A stretch of 64,000 nucleotides of DNA. Source: Erythrobacter litoralis (GTDB lineage: Bacteria > Pseudomonadota > Alphaproteobacteria > Sphingomonadales > Sphingomonadaceae). A model generated the notes under the pieces. That model worked only from the letters and a program-made list of their open reading frames with translations. It was not told where the DNA came from and made no database searches. Location: assembly GCF_029760855.1 (NCBI RefSeq), contig NZ_SOSI01000002.1:186001-250000 (forward strand). Direction: 5' to 3'. Made by a program: the position numbers and the translations under genes. Numbering within the stretch: position 1 is the first letter of the stretch; every line of letters begins with the position of its first letter. Of the stretch, positions 1-8,082 are shown piece after piece.

Positions 1-72
1 CGAGAATGCGTAATGCGGGCGCTTCGGCGGATCGCCCACAACAACCGGCTTAGAACGGGGATCGGACGGCCA

Positions 73-420
73 ATGACTTATCAGACCACAGACCGCTATA
101 CGCTCGCCGCGCAAGAAGACCGCTGCGCGCCGCGCACGCGCCTTACCATCCCGGGCCAATTGCGTGCGAGCGGCGGGCGTGCCTTCCAGACCGTCGTGCA
201 TGATCTTTCCATCTCCGGCTTTTCCGCTGCGGCCATCAACCGCATGCATGAAGGCCAACTCTGCTGGCTCACCCTGCCCGGCCTCGAATCGCTTCAGGCG
301 CAGGTCGTATGGTGGGAGAATTGCCTGGTCGGCTGTGCCTTCAGCGAATTGCTCTCCCCAATAGTGCACGACAATATCCTCGCCCGCTATTCGGGCCAAG
401 GTGCGTACCGCTCGTACTGA
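73..420 (+). CDS. PilZ domain protein
   Basis: Small single-domain PilZ protein of 115 residues, a likely c-di-GMP receptor. The first PilZ motif is the arginine cluster RCAPRTR near residues 17-23 and the second is DLSISGF (D/N-x-S-x-x-G) about 27 residues later. The rest fits the PilZ barrel. I chose the ATG at 73, since the 20 residues encoded upstream from 13 are basic and look non-coding. There is no signal peptide or membrane segment, so it is probably cytoplasmic. It faces the serine hydrolase gene at 547-1740 convergently. Two larger PilZ-containing proteins lie at 43-47.5 kb. The partner or target is unknown. Confidence 0.8.
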   Translation: MTYQTTDRYTLAAQEDRCAPRTRLTIPGQLRASGGRAFQTVVHDLSISGFSAAAINRMHEGQLCWLTLPGLESLQAQVVWWENCLVGCAFSELLSPIVHDNILARYSGQGAYRSY

Positions 421-546
421 GCGCACCAAATAGCGACGACCATGCTCGCATCTTGGTGGCGGCCTCCGGGCCCGGCCTGAACCGCGCTTGGCAGTCCGTC
501 GCCGGTGGCGGGGAGCCTTGACGGCCCCCGTCACCACTCCGTCACA

Positions 547-1740
547 TCAGTTAGGGCTCGCCGCCAACTCGCCGACCAGCGCGCGAAATTCGTCGCGATA
601 GGCATTGCTCGTCGCCGTCGGCCAGTTGCTGACGACGGCCACGACGAGGTTCTTTTCAGGCACGATCGTCACCGCCTGCCCGAAAATGCCCTGTGCTCCG
701 AACGCGCCGCCGGGATAGGTCCACCATTGATAGCCATAGCCGAAGCCCGGCGCGCGCGGCGCGAAACTGACTTGCGGCGCGGTGGCCTCGGCGAACCAGC
801 CTTGCGGCACGACATCTCCGCCACCCTCCAGCACGAACTGGCCGAAGCGAGCGTAATCCGAAAGGCGCAGCGAAATACAGCATCCGGCGATATTGCCGCC
901 GGTAAGATCCTGCATCCAGAACATGCCGCCCTCCAGCCCCGCCGGCTCGACGATCTTGGACGCCGCATACTCGGCAAGCGGCATGCCGACGGCCCGTTCG
1001 ACGAGCAGCCCCAGCAAATTGGTCTCGAGCGTCTTGTAAACCCACTTCTCACCGGCTGGCGCTTCGCGTGACAGCGACTTGGCATAAGTGACGGCTTGCG
1101 ACTCGCCCGCAACCGGGGCGACGGCAAGCATCTTTGCGACATCGCTGTTCGGGTCGCTGTAATCTTCGTTCCAGGCCACGCCCGAAGTCATGGTCGCCAC
1201 CTGGCCGACCGTCACGCCATCATAGGCCGTCCCGGCCAGTTCAGGCAGGATGGAGGTCACCAACGTGTCGACGCTTTTGATCCGGCCATCGCGAATGGCC
1301 GCGCCGAGCAATGTCGATGTGAAACTCTTGGCGACGCTGAAACTGGTCCAACGTTGATCGGACCGGAAGCCGAGGCCGTAATCCTCGAAGCGGACTTTGC
1401 CATCTTGCAGCACCATCAGGCCGGCTGCATCGGTTTTGGCCATATAGGCCCGCAGGGCGTCCTGCTGGGTCTGCGAAAGAGCATTGCCCTCGGGCAGCTG
1501 GCGCACCTCGTTCGCAGGTGCGACGTTCAGGCCGGTAAAATAGCCCTGCATTGCACGAAATGCGGCGGAGCGGCGATCAGCATCCCAGAACAGGATCGAA
1601 TCCTGCGGGGCCATGCTGGGCGCGGTCGCCGGATTACTTTGTGTAACGCGCGGCGGGGCGTCCGATGCGGCGGGCGGAACGGTCGACGTGGCGCAGCCTG
1701 TCAGCGCCACCGCAGCGCTTGCTGCCAAAAAGATTCGCAT
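547..1740 (-). CDS. Serine hydrolase lipoprotein, beta-lactamase class C-like family
   Basis: 397-residue protein of the beta-lactamase/transpeptidase-like superfamily (class C-like, COG1680 type). The N-terminus is a lipoprotein signal with lipobox LTGC. The nucleophile motif SVAK follows FS at about residue 136. The usual Tyr-x-Asn second motif appears to read YKT (in WVYKTLETNLLG), so the Asn is replaced. The C-terminal GYGYQWW and GIFGQ segments are typical of the family and stand where KTG/HTG would be. It starts 3 bp after the stop of the upstream cfa-like gene, so it is probably the last gene of the phr-cfa operon. The substrate may be a peptide or ester; beta-lactamase activity is not implied. 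Confidence 0.82.
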   Translation of the reverse strand: MRIFLAASAAVALTGCATSTVPPAASDAPPRVTQSNPATAPSMAPQDSILFWDADRRSAAFRAMQGYFTGLNVAPANEVRQLPEGNALSQTQQDALRAYMAKTDAAGLMVLQDGKVRFEDYGLGFRSDQRWTSFSVAKSFTSTLLGAAIRDGRIKSVDTLVTSILPELAGTAYDGVTVGQVATMTSGVAWNEDYSDPNSDVAKMLAVAPVAGESQAVTYAKSLSREAPAGEKWVYKTLETNLLGLLVERAVGMPLAEYAASKIVEPAGLEGGMFWMQDLTGGNIAGCCISLRLSDYARFGQFVLEGGGDVVPQGWFAEATAPQVSFAPRAPGFGYGYQWWTYPGGAFGAQGIFGQAVTIVPEKNLVVAVVSNWPTATSNAYRDEFRALVGELAASPN

Positions 1741-1743
1741 GGA

Positions 1744-2988
1744 TTATCTCTCCGGTTTCTCGAGGGTCACATGGTGGACGTCGATCCCGCCACCGCGGAA
1801 CCCGCCCTCGCAATACATCAGGTAATAGCGCCACAAATCACAGAATTGCGCGTCAAAACCCGGCGGAAGCCGTCCTGTGGACAAGGCGGTATCGAAATTC
1901 TCCCGCCAGATGCGCAGCGTTTCTGCATAATCGAGGCCGAAATCGACCTGATCTTTCCAACGTAATCCGCGCTGCTCGGCCAGTCGGCGGAACTCGCTGG
2001 TCCGGATGAGCAGACCGCCCGGGAAGATATAAGCCTGGATGAAATCGGCGCTCTGAACATAATCCTCGAACAGATCGTCACGCATCGAGATATACTGGAT
2101 GGCGGACCGTCCACCTGGCTTCAGCCGTTCGGCAACGCAGTCCATGTAGGCGGGCCAGTATTCGCGGCCCAGTGCTTCGACCATCTCGACGCTGACGATG
2201 GCGTCGAACTGCCCGACGGCGTCGCGATAGTCCTGCTTGCGGAAATTCACGCCGATGTCGTGATGCGCGCGGGCCCAGGCAAGCTGTTCTTCCGAGAGGC
2301 TGATGGCGGTCACGTCCATTCCGCGCGCGGCGAGATCGGCGGCGAGCCCGCCCCACCCGCATCCGATCTCGAGCACCGTCTTCGCGCCCGCGATGCGTGA
2401 CGCCAAAGCGTCCCACTTGCTTCGTTGTGCCGCCGCCAGATCGCCCTCACCGACCTCGATCGCCGAAGAGTAGCTCATAGTCTCGTCCAGCCAAGCGGCG
2501 TAGAAGTCGTTGCCCAAGTCGTAATGGGCGGAGATGTTCTTGCGAGCGCCATGATGCGTGTTACGATTGACGAAGTGCGCGAGCTTCAGGGCATGGCGGA
2601 ACGGACCCTTGGCGCGTGCCGTATCGCCCAGCCGCTCGGCATGCTGCATGAACAGGGCGAACAGCGGCACCGGATCGGGACTCCACCATTCCCCCGCTTC
2701 CCACGCCTGATACCAGCCGACCGACCCGTTGCTTGCAAGCCGAACCAGCGCGTTCCAGCTGCGCAATTCGACCGTGCATTCGAAGCCCGGCGTCCTGCCG
2801 CCAAGCGTACGCCGTGTTCCATCGGGAAGAACCGCATGAAGCGCGCCCGATGTCAGCGCCAGGTCGATCCGGTCGATGATCTTCGAAAAACCCGGCGCAA
2901 TCAGGCGCGCAAATACGCTCGGTTTACGCGCAAAACGTCTCGCGCTTGCACGAAGATCGCGCCCCCTGTCTGATACCGGCATGTCCAT
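1744..2988 (-). CDS. cfa: Cyclopropane-fatty-acyl-phospholipid synthase
   Basis: 414-residue SAM-dependent methyltransferase that adds a methylene group to cis double bonds of membrane phospholipid acyl chains. Visible signatures are YDLGNDFY followed by LDETMSYSSA (substrate and bicarbonate region of CFA synthases) and the SAM-binding loop VLEIGCGWGGLA at about 200-211. The C-terminal part with GLLIRTSEF is also typical. Length is normal for the family. It lies 44 bp downstream of the photolyase gene and 3 bp upstream of the serine hydrolase, all on the minus strand, so the three probably form one transcript. Photolyase with CFA synthase is a known pairing in light and singlet-oxygen responses of other alphaproteobacteria such as Rhodobacter sigma-E. 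Confidence 0.92.
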   Translation of the reverse strand: MDMPVSDRGRDLRASARRFARKPSVFARLIAPGFSKIIDRIDLALTSGALHAVLPDGTRRTLGGRTPGFECTVELRSWNALVRLASNGSVGWYQAWEAGEWWSPDPVPLFALFMQHAERLGDTARAKGPFRHALKLAHFVNRNTHHGARKNISAHYDLGNDFYAAWLDETMSYSSAIEVGEGDLAAAQRSKWDALASRIAGAKTVLEIGCGWGGLAADLAARGMDVTAISLSEEQLAWARAHHDIGVNFRKQDYRDAVGQFDAIVSVEMVEALGREYWPAYMDCVAERLKPGGRSAIQYISMRDDLFEDYVQSADFIQAYIFPGGLLIRTSEFRRLAEQRGLRWKDQVDFGLDYAETLRIWRENFDTALSTGRLPPGFDAQFCDLWRYYLMYCEGGFRGGGIDVHHVTLEKPER

Positions 2989-3032
2989 CAGCCGCGCGCT
3001 ATGCCCCCCGCGCCGCCGCCGTACAAGTACCG

Positions 3033-4427
3033 CTAGTCCTTACTCGCTCGATAGGCTTTCAGCGCCCGCTCACGGGCCTCCTTGTGAGCGATGATCTTTT
3101 TGGGATAGTCGCCGCGCTTTTCGTCGGGCGGATCATGGATGTTTTCGTCCGAGAGATCGGCCAGTTCGGGAACGTATGCACGAATATAATCGGCGGCGTC
3201 GAACTTCTCGCTCTGGCTTAGCGGCGCCATGATGCGGCTGAACATGTTGCTGTCCACCCCGGTGCCGGAAATCCACTGCCAGTTGACGCCATTATTACCG
3301 TAATCGGCATCGACGAGACAGTCCCAGTACCACAGCTCGCCATGCCGCCAGTCGATCAGCAAATGCTTTACGAGAAAGCTGGCACAGATCATCCGCACCC
3401 GATTGTGAATCCATCCGATGTTCCACAATTGCCGCATCCCCGCGTCGACGATGGGATAGCCGGTCATGCCTTTCTGCCATGCCGTCAAATCCTCCGCGAT
3501 GAGGTGCCCGGCATTCGGATTGCGCCACAACGTCCGCTCATCGTAATCGCGATAGCTTTCGCGGGCATAGTCCGGATATTGCATGATCACATTCTGGGTA
3601 TAGTCGCGCCAGATCAATTCCTTGGCGAATGTATCCCAGCCCTTTCCCCGGCGGCCTTTTAGTTTGTGCCACACAGTGACGGGCGAAATCTCGCCCCAAT
3701 GAAGATGGGGCGACAGGCGGGAAGAGCCATCTTTCGCCGGAAGGTTGCGGGCATCGTCGTATTCGCTGACGTCTTCTTCCCACGCATCGAGCCGCTTATG
3801 CGCGGCGGCCTCGCCGAATTCCCAGAACTCGCGGATGCCGCCTGTCCAGTCGGGGTCGGATGGTAGCAGGTCCCAATCGGACAGATCGTCGCTTTCGGGC
3901 CAGCTATCGGGCGAATGGATGGTATCAGGCTCGCCGAGTTCGTCGCGCGGCGGCATTTCCTCCAGCATTGCGCGCGAGAACGGCGTGTAAATCTTGTACG
4001 GGTTGCCGTCATTCGTGGTGACGGTGCCGGGCGGCAACAGGTAGTTGCCGTCATGAAGGCACAGACTGCAATCCTCGCCCAACGCGTCGCGAAGCTCGTC
4101 TTCTGCCTCTCGCCACCATGGTTCGTAGTGGTGCATGGCGTGGATGCATTCAGCTCCCGTCTCGTCGGCGATCGACGCCAGAACCTGCGGGGCATCACCG
4201 CGGCGCAGGACGAGCTTCGACCGCCTCCCCCCTAAACTCTTGTCCAGGCTCTCCAGCGAATGATGTAACCATACCTTCGATGCGGCGCCCAGCTTGTGAT
4301 CCCCACCCCGCTCGTCGTCGTAGACATAAACGGGAATGACGGGACCGGCTTCGGCGGCGGCATGGAGGGCGGGCTGGTCGGCAAGGCGCAGGTCGCGCCG
4401 GAGCCAGACGATCTGGGGTTTGCTCAT
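3033..4427 (-). CDS. phr: Deoxyribodipyrimidine photo-lyase
   Basis: 464-residue class I CPD photolyase, a cytosolic flavoprotein that repairs UV pyrimidine dimers using blue light. The N-terminal antenna domain starts IVWLRRDLRLADQPAL. The C-terminal FAD domain carries SRLSPHLHWGEISP, the Trp-rich WRDYTQNV segment, PIVDAGMRQL, HNRVRM and a GVDSNMFSR-type C-terminal signature. Length is standard. The start ATG at 4427 lies only a few bases from a predicted EcfG-type -10 element, so the transcript may be almost leaderless. First gene of the phr-cfa-hydrolase operon, divergent from the PAP2 gene at 4469. Confidence 0.95.
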   Translation of the reverse strand: MSKPQIVWLRRDLRLADQPALHAAAEAGPVIPVYVYDDERGGDHKLGAASKVWLHHSLESLDKSLGGRRSKLVLRRGDAPQVLASIADETGAECIHAMHHYEPWWREAEDELRDALGEDCSLCLHDGNYLLPPGTVTTNDGNPYKIYTPFSRAMLEEMPPRDELGEPDTIHSPDSWPESDDLSDWDLLPSDPDWTGGIREFWEFGEAAAHKRLDAWEEDVSEYDDARNLPAKDGSSRLSPHLHWGEISPVTVWHKLKGRRGKGWDTFAKELIWRDYTQNVIMQYPDYARESYRDYDERTLWRNPNAGHLIAEDLTAWQKGMTGYPIVDAGMRQLWNIGWIHNRVRMICASFLVKHLLIDWRHGELWYWDCLVDADYGNNGVNWQWISGTGVDSNMFSRIMAPLSQSEKFDAADYIRAYVPELADLSDENIHDPPDEKRGDYPKKIIAHKEARERALKAYRASKD

Positions 4428-4436
4428 CGTTCACGG

Positions 4437-4462
4437 AACGGAAGCCGGCGGGCCCTTGTTCC
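4437..4462 (-). promoter_or_regulatory. Candidate EcfG (general stress) promoter of phr
   Basis: On the minus strand GGAAC (4462-4458) is followed after exactly 17 bases by CGTT (4440-4437), the GGAAC-N16/17-CGTT consensus of alphaproteobacterial EcfG-type sigma factors. The predicted transcription start is near 4430 and the phr ATG is at 4427, so the leader would be only a few bases. On the plus strand the same DNA reads GGAAC (4435-4439), N17, TGTT (4457-4460), one base off consensus, aimed at the PAP2 gene. Sigma-factor assignment is inferred from the motif. Confidence 0.6.
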
Positions 4463-4468
4463 CCTCGC

Positions 4469-5158
4469 ATGAAAGGCTCGTCGCGTATCAGCAAATTGCC
4501 GCATCGCCATCCGCCGATAAGCAGGCGGGTCTCAGCGGTGCTGGCGTTCATATGCTGGGCCGGTTTCGGCGTAATCGCCTATCTTGTTCTGAACGGTGCG
4601 ACGGGTGCTTTCGATCGCTGGGGCCTTCTGTCCTACCGCATGGCGGACAGCCTCGCCTTCGGCGGACCGGAGCGCGTGTTCGAAGCCGTTCGCGATGCAA
4701 CTGCGCTTGGCGGTATATTCCTGCGCAATCTCTTTGTGCTGGGCGCGATAGCCGCCCTGTTGTTCCTCCGTTTGCGGCGGGAGGCGCTTTTGTTTTTCCT
4801 GACCGTTACGAGCGGCTGGTTGGTAAGCGGATTGCTCAAGCTGCTTGTCGGGCGGGAGCGACCGGAAATCGTCCCGCATCTGATGGCGGCGGGCGGGGGC
4901 AGCTTTCCTTCGGGTCACAGCTTCGGCGCGGCGGTGGTCTATATCGGGATGGCGCTGGCCTTTTCTTCGCTTTCGGGGCGGCAGACCGTCCGCATCACCG
5001 TGGTTGCGAGCAGCGTCGTGGTCTCGATGATGGTGGCATGGAGCCGCGTGCTTCTCGGCGTACACTATCCAACCGACGTGATCGCAGGCTGGCTCGGCGG
5101 AGCGGGCTGGGCACTTGCTTCGGTGGCACTGTTCTCGCGGGCCGTGCACCACCGCTAA
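4469..5158 (+). CDS. PAP2 family phosphatase
   Basis: 229-residue integral membrane phosphatase of the PAP2 (phosphatidic acid phosphatase type 2) superfamily. The three catalytic motifs are all present: K-x6-RP as KLLVGRERP, PSGH as SFPSGHSF, and SR-x5-H-x3-D as SRVLLGVHYPTD. Several hydrophobic helices surround them, the first starting near residue 22. The substrate could be phosphatidate, undecaprenyl pyrophosphate or another lipid phosphate and cannot be told from sequence. It is divergent from phr with 41 bp between start codons, in a region with overlapping face-to-face GGAAC elements, so co-regulation under stress is possible. Confidence 0.88.
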   Translation: MKGSSRISKLPHRHPPISRRVSAVLAFICWAGFGVIAYLVLNGATGAFDRWGLLSYRMADSLAFGGPERVFEAVRDATALGGIFLRNLFVLGAIAALLFLRLRREALLFFLTVTSGWLVSGLLKLLVGRERPEIVPHLMAAGGGSFPSGHSFGAAVVYIGMALAFSSLSGRQTVRITVVASSVVVSMMVAWSRVLLGVHYPTDVIAGWLGGAGWALASVALFSRAVHHR

Positions 5159-5161
5159 GGT

Positions 5162-6073
5162 TCAGGAAACCGCGCAGGTGCCGGGCGGAAGCTGGACCGA
5201 GAACCGGTCACCCGCACGCGGATCGTAGAATCGCGCATCGCGCAGCCATTGGGAGCCATCCTCGCGCAGTTCGATCAACGGCGTACGTGACCACATCAGG
5301 AATGCGTCGATCCCGGCGTCGCCTTGGCGCGCCCTCGCCAGATCGCAGAGTTCGAGCGGGACGCCAGGCAGAACGGTGCCGTCGATTGCGTAGAGTCCGT
5401 TGCCGCCCGTGATAACTTCGCGCCGGGAAGTGCGTAGCGGAGGCGGGCTTGCAATCACGACATCGGCGCCCGTCGGCGTATCGACAGGTGCACGTTCGGC
5501 ATTCCAGGTTATCGCGGATTGCACTCCGATATAGGCGAGTACTGCCGACAGCGCGACGCGCGCAGGCCGCTTCCATTCCCCGCCCCGCTTCTCGCGCCGG
5601 AGCGAGAACCACGTCGCGAAGCCCATGCCGAGCCACAGCACCGGATCGATGATGAACAGGATGTCGCCATAGAACCAGCGGTCGCTGAACGGCATAAGCA
5701 GGCGAATGCCATAGACATTCAGCCAGTCGAGCGCCGGATGGGTGAGGCATCCGATAAGCGATAATGCGTAAAGCCAACCGAACCGCACCGGAAGGCGGTT
5801 ATCGGGCCGCTTGCCGCGTTTCGCCTGCCAGCGGTCGAACGCCCAAAGCAGTCCGGCCAGAATAAGCGGCAGGAGTATCCACGCTGGCGGACCGTGCGTT
5901 ATTCCCCGGCGGAAGCCGAGATGTTCAGTCCCATCGAGCCATAGGAAACAGGCGGCATCCACATCGGGTAGGTTCGCGCCAATGATGAGCGCTGGCATGG
6001 CCAGCCCCGTCTTGCGCTTCAGCCCCGCTTGCCCGATCAGCGCGCCCACGAGGCTATGGGTCAGATTGTCCAT
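5162..6073 (-). CDS. Membrane-bound metal-dependent hydrolase (YdjM family)
   Basis: 303-residue multi-pass membrane protein of the YdjM/LexA-binding inner membrane hydrolase family (DUF457-like). The N-terminus MDNLTHSLVGALIGQAG, the LPDVDAA metal-ligand motif, RRGITHGPPAW and THPALDWLNVYG are conserved in this family and supply His/Asp ligands. Several transmembrane segments follow, and the C-terminal about 100 residues look soluble. Biochemical function is not established for the family. It ends 3 bp from the convergent PAP2 stop codon. A hairpin at 6132-6162 separates it from the EF-hand gene upstream, so it is probably transcribed on its own. Confidence 0.82.
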   Translation of the reverse strand: MDNLTHSLVGALIGQAGLKRKTGLAMPALIIGANLPDVDAACFLWLDGTEHLGFRRGITHGPPAWILLPLILAGLLWAFDRWQAKRGKRPDNRLPVRFGWLYALSLIGCLTHPALDWLNVYGIRLLMPFSDRWFYGDILFIIDPVLWLGMGFATWFSLRREKRGGEWKRPARVALSAVLAYIGVQSAITWNAERAPVDTPTGADVVIASPPPLRTSRREVITGGNGLYAIDGTVLPGVPLELCDLARARQGDAGIDAFLMWSRTPLIELREDGSQWLRDARFYDPRAGDRFSVQLPPGTCAVS

Positions 6074-6131
6074 GCGCGTTTGTCAATTGCCGACCCTCTA
6101 AAGGCAAGACCAATCACCGGCCATTCAACAA

Positions 6132-6162
6132 GAAAGGGCGGCGGGTTCTCCGCCACCCTTTC
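6132..6162 (-). terminator. Hairpin terminator after the EF-hand lipoprotein gene
   Basis: A 12-bp stem with one mismatch pairs 6132-6144 with 6150-6162 around a 5-base loop. On the minus strand it lies 18 bases beyond the stop of the gene at 6180-6809 and is followed by a moderately T-rich run (TTTCTTGTTG). It fits a Rho-independent terminator for that gene. Confidence 0.6.
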
Positions 6163-6179
6163 CGTGTTCGTCGATCAAC

Positions 6180-6809
6180 TCACATCGAGGATGTGTTTGG
6201 GGTTCGTGAGCTGTTGCGGGCTGTCGTGAATTCTGAATTCGATAGATAGCTATCGCCATCCTCGTCGAAGTAGAAGAACGTCTGACCGGCCTCGTTAATC
6301 TGGTCGGTCGAAATATACGGCTTCGTCTGATCGTTCGCGACAGAGGTATTGGGATTGGCCCGAACCGCCCAGATGGCATATTCGGCTACCGATAGCTGAC
6401 CGTCATCATTGCGATCGAGATAGGCGAAATCCATTTGCGAACGTGCCGGGAGGGGCGCCGCAGTGTTGGTTGCAGATGGTGCCGGGGTCGAAGAGGTCGC
6501 TGTGTCACCCTCCATATCGGACTGCATAGACGTGTTCGACGCCATAGCTCCTGAATTCGCGCTTTCGGCCATCATGGTATCGCGATTGGTATCGTATTCG
6601 TCACTAACCGCTTGGCGGTCCATCGCGTCGTAGGATGCCTGCTGCGTTTCATTGAGCTCACCGCCGACCGGCATGGCATCGTCATCCATAGCGGCAACGT
6701 CCATATCATCCGCAGCTTCCTGCGTAATGGGGGTCTCGTCCTGCTGGTCGGAGCAAGCCGCCAGCGCAAGTGCAGCGGTCGATACGGCGAAAATCGTAAA
6801 AGCTTTCAA
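6180..6809 (-). CDS. EF-hand domain lipoprotein
   Basis: 209-residue predicted lipoprotein with two EF-hand calcium loops. The start is taken as TTG at 6809 because GGAGGA sits 5 bases upstream and the signal peptide LKAFTIFAVSTAALALAAC begins there with lipobox LAAC. The mature N-terminus is rich in Asp, Met and Ser/Thr and looks disordered. The first loop DRNDDGQLSVAE is canonical at positions 1, 3, 5, 6 and 12. The second, DEDGDSYLSNSE, keeps the acidic ligands but has Ser at position 6. It is probably a periplasmic or membrane-anchored calcium-binding protein; its role is unknown. Confidence 0.75.
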   Translation of the reverse strand: MKAFTIFAVSTAALALAACSDQQDETPITQEAADDMDVAAMDDDAMPVGGELNETQQASYDAMDRQAVSDEYDTNRDTMMAESANSGAMASNTSMQSDMEGDTATSSTPAPSATNTAAPLPARSQMDFAYLDRNDDGQLSVAEYAIWAVRANPNTSVANDQTKPYISTDQINEAGQTFFYFDEDGDSYLSNSEFTTARNSSRTPNTSSM

Positions 6810-6916
6810 GGGTGTCCTCCTGTTGACTGCGGCGGCATCGATACCGCTCACGATGCATTTACGAAGAAGACGCCCGATCGTTCATTTTACGGCAAGATTC
6901 CCGTGCACGGTTGTGA

Positions 6917-7951
6917 TCAGACCGGGTCCTGCGCGGTACCGTCGACGGTCCATGTTTGCCCCGTACCGAGCAACTTGGCCAGATTGGCGGTCTTTCCCTC
7001 GCTGGCACGCTCGCGTTCGGCGATGACGGCGCTTTCGAATGTCGGGCGCGGGTCGTCGTAAAGAACGCCCAATGCCATCGGGAACGGGCCGAACGGCATC
7101 TCGACCAGCATATGCGCGAGGATGCGGTCGGTCACGTCGTGGACCAGCACGCCCGCCCCTTCCCAATCGCCATCGGCCACATCGACGACTGTCAGAGCCA
7201 GTTTGCCCTCGGCCATTGCGATGCCCTTCGAGCCGCCCGCAAATAGCAAGGGTTCGCCATTCTCGAGCCATAGCTGGCGATCCTCCGCCCCCTTGGGCGC
7301 GGCGAAATCGTCGAACACGTCCTTGTTGTAGACGATGCAGTTCTGGAAAATCTCGATGAAGGCAGCACCCTGATGGGCGTGCGCGGCGGTAAGCACTTCA
7401 GGTAGTTTCTTCGATACATCGAACCCGCGCGCCACGAACCTTGCTCCGCTTCCGAGCGCGAAAGCGGCCGGTTTCGCCGGATGATCGACGCTGCCGAGCG
7501 GGCTGGAGGGCGACTTCGTGCCTTCCCGGCTGGTCGGCGAAGCCTGCCCCTTGGTGAGACCGTAAATCTCGTTATTGAACAGCATGATCTGCATGTTCAC
7601 ATTCCTGCGAAGAACGTGCATCAAGTGATTGCCGCCAATGGACAAACCGTCTCCGTCACCCGTCACAAGCCAGATATCGAGGTCTGGATTGGCGAGCTTC
7701 ACCCCAGTCGCGATCGCCGGCGCGCGGCCATGGATCGTGTGGAAGCCGTAGGTCTCCATGTAATAGGGGAAGCGGCTCGAACAGCCGATGCCGGAGATGA
7801 ACACGGTGTTCTTCGGGTCCGCGCCAAGCTGCGGCAGCGTACGCTGCACGGCCTTGAGGATCGCATAGTCCCCGCAACCCGGACACCAGCGAACTTCCTG
7901 GTCGGTTTCCCAATCCTTGAGCGTGGTTTCGATTTTGGTCATCTCATTCAT
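6917..7951 (-). CDS. korB: 2-oxoacid:ferredoxin oxidoreductase beta subunit
   Basis: 344-residue beta subunit, most likely of 2-oxoglutarate:ferredoxin oxidoreductase, which decarboxylates 2-oxoglutarate to succinyl-CoA while reducing ferredoxin. The iron-sulfur cysteines appear as RWCPGCGDY near the N-terminus, GIGCSSR, and a later Cys in FQNCIVYN. The TPP-binding motif is VTGDGDGLSIGGNHL. The alpha subunit gene lies upstream on the same strand, separated by about 130 bp that contain a palindrome. The 2-oxoglutarate assignment over pyruvate is from the overall KorB pattern and operon form, so the substrate is inferred. Confidence 0.9.
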   Translation of the reverse strand: MNEMTKIETTLKDWETDQEVRWCPGCGDYAILKAVQRTLPQLGADPKNTVFISGIGCSSRFPYYMETYGFHTIHGRAPAIATGVKLANPDLDIWLVTGDGDGLSIGGNHLMHVLRRNVNMQIMLFNNEIYGLTKGQASPTSREGTKSPSSPLGSVDHPAKPAAFALGSGARFVARGFDVSKKLPEVLTAAHAHQGAAFIEIFQNCIVYNKDVFDDFAAPKGAEDRQLWLENGEPLLFAGGSKGIAMAEGKLALTVVDVADGDWEGAGVLVHDVTDRILAHMLVEMPFGPFPMALGVLYDDPRPTFESAVIAERERASEGKTANLAKLLGTGQTWTVDGTAQDPV

Positions 7952-8033
7952 AGCGAAACCTGCCTGATCCGTTTGAGCTTACCTTATCGAAGCCCTGCTC
8001 TGCTTTTGAGAACTTGTTGGGAGAAGTAATGCG

Positions 8034-8060
8034 GCCCTTCGAAGGGCTAAGGGCGAATGG
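8034..8060. repeat. REP-like palindrome between korA and korB
   Basis: GCCCTTCGAAGGGC at 8034-8047 is a perfect 14-bp palindrome followed by a TAAGGGCGAATGG tail. The whole resembles the short TTCG...GGGC/GAGCTTGTCGAAG-type extragenic palindromes common in sphingomonad genomes. A decayed relative (GAGCTTACCTTATCGAAGCCC) lies at 7976-7996. It sits between two genes of one operon. The family match is from memory of such repeats, not a search. Confidence 0.45.
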
Positions 8061-8082
8061 ATTGAGATGCCGGAGCATAACT

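Noticed and set aside
519-533. TGACGG-CCC-CCGTCA hairpin between PilZ and the serine hydrolase as terminator
   Set aside because: The stem is short, the loop is only three bases and no T-run follows on either strand.
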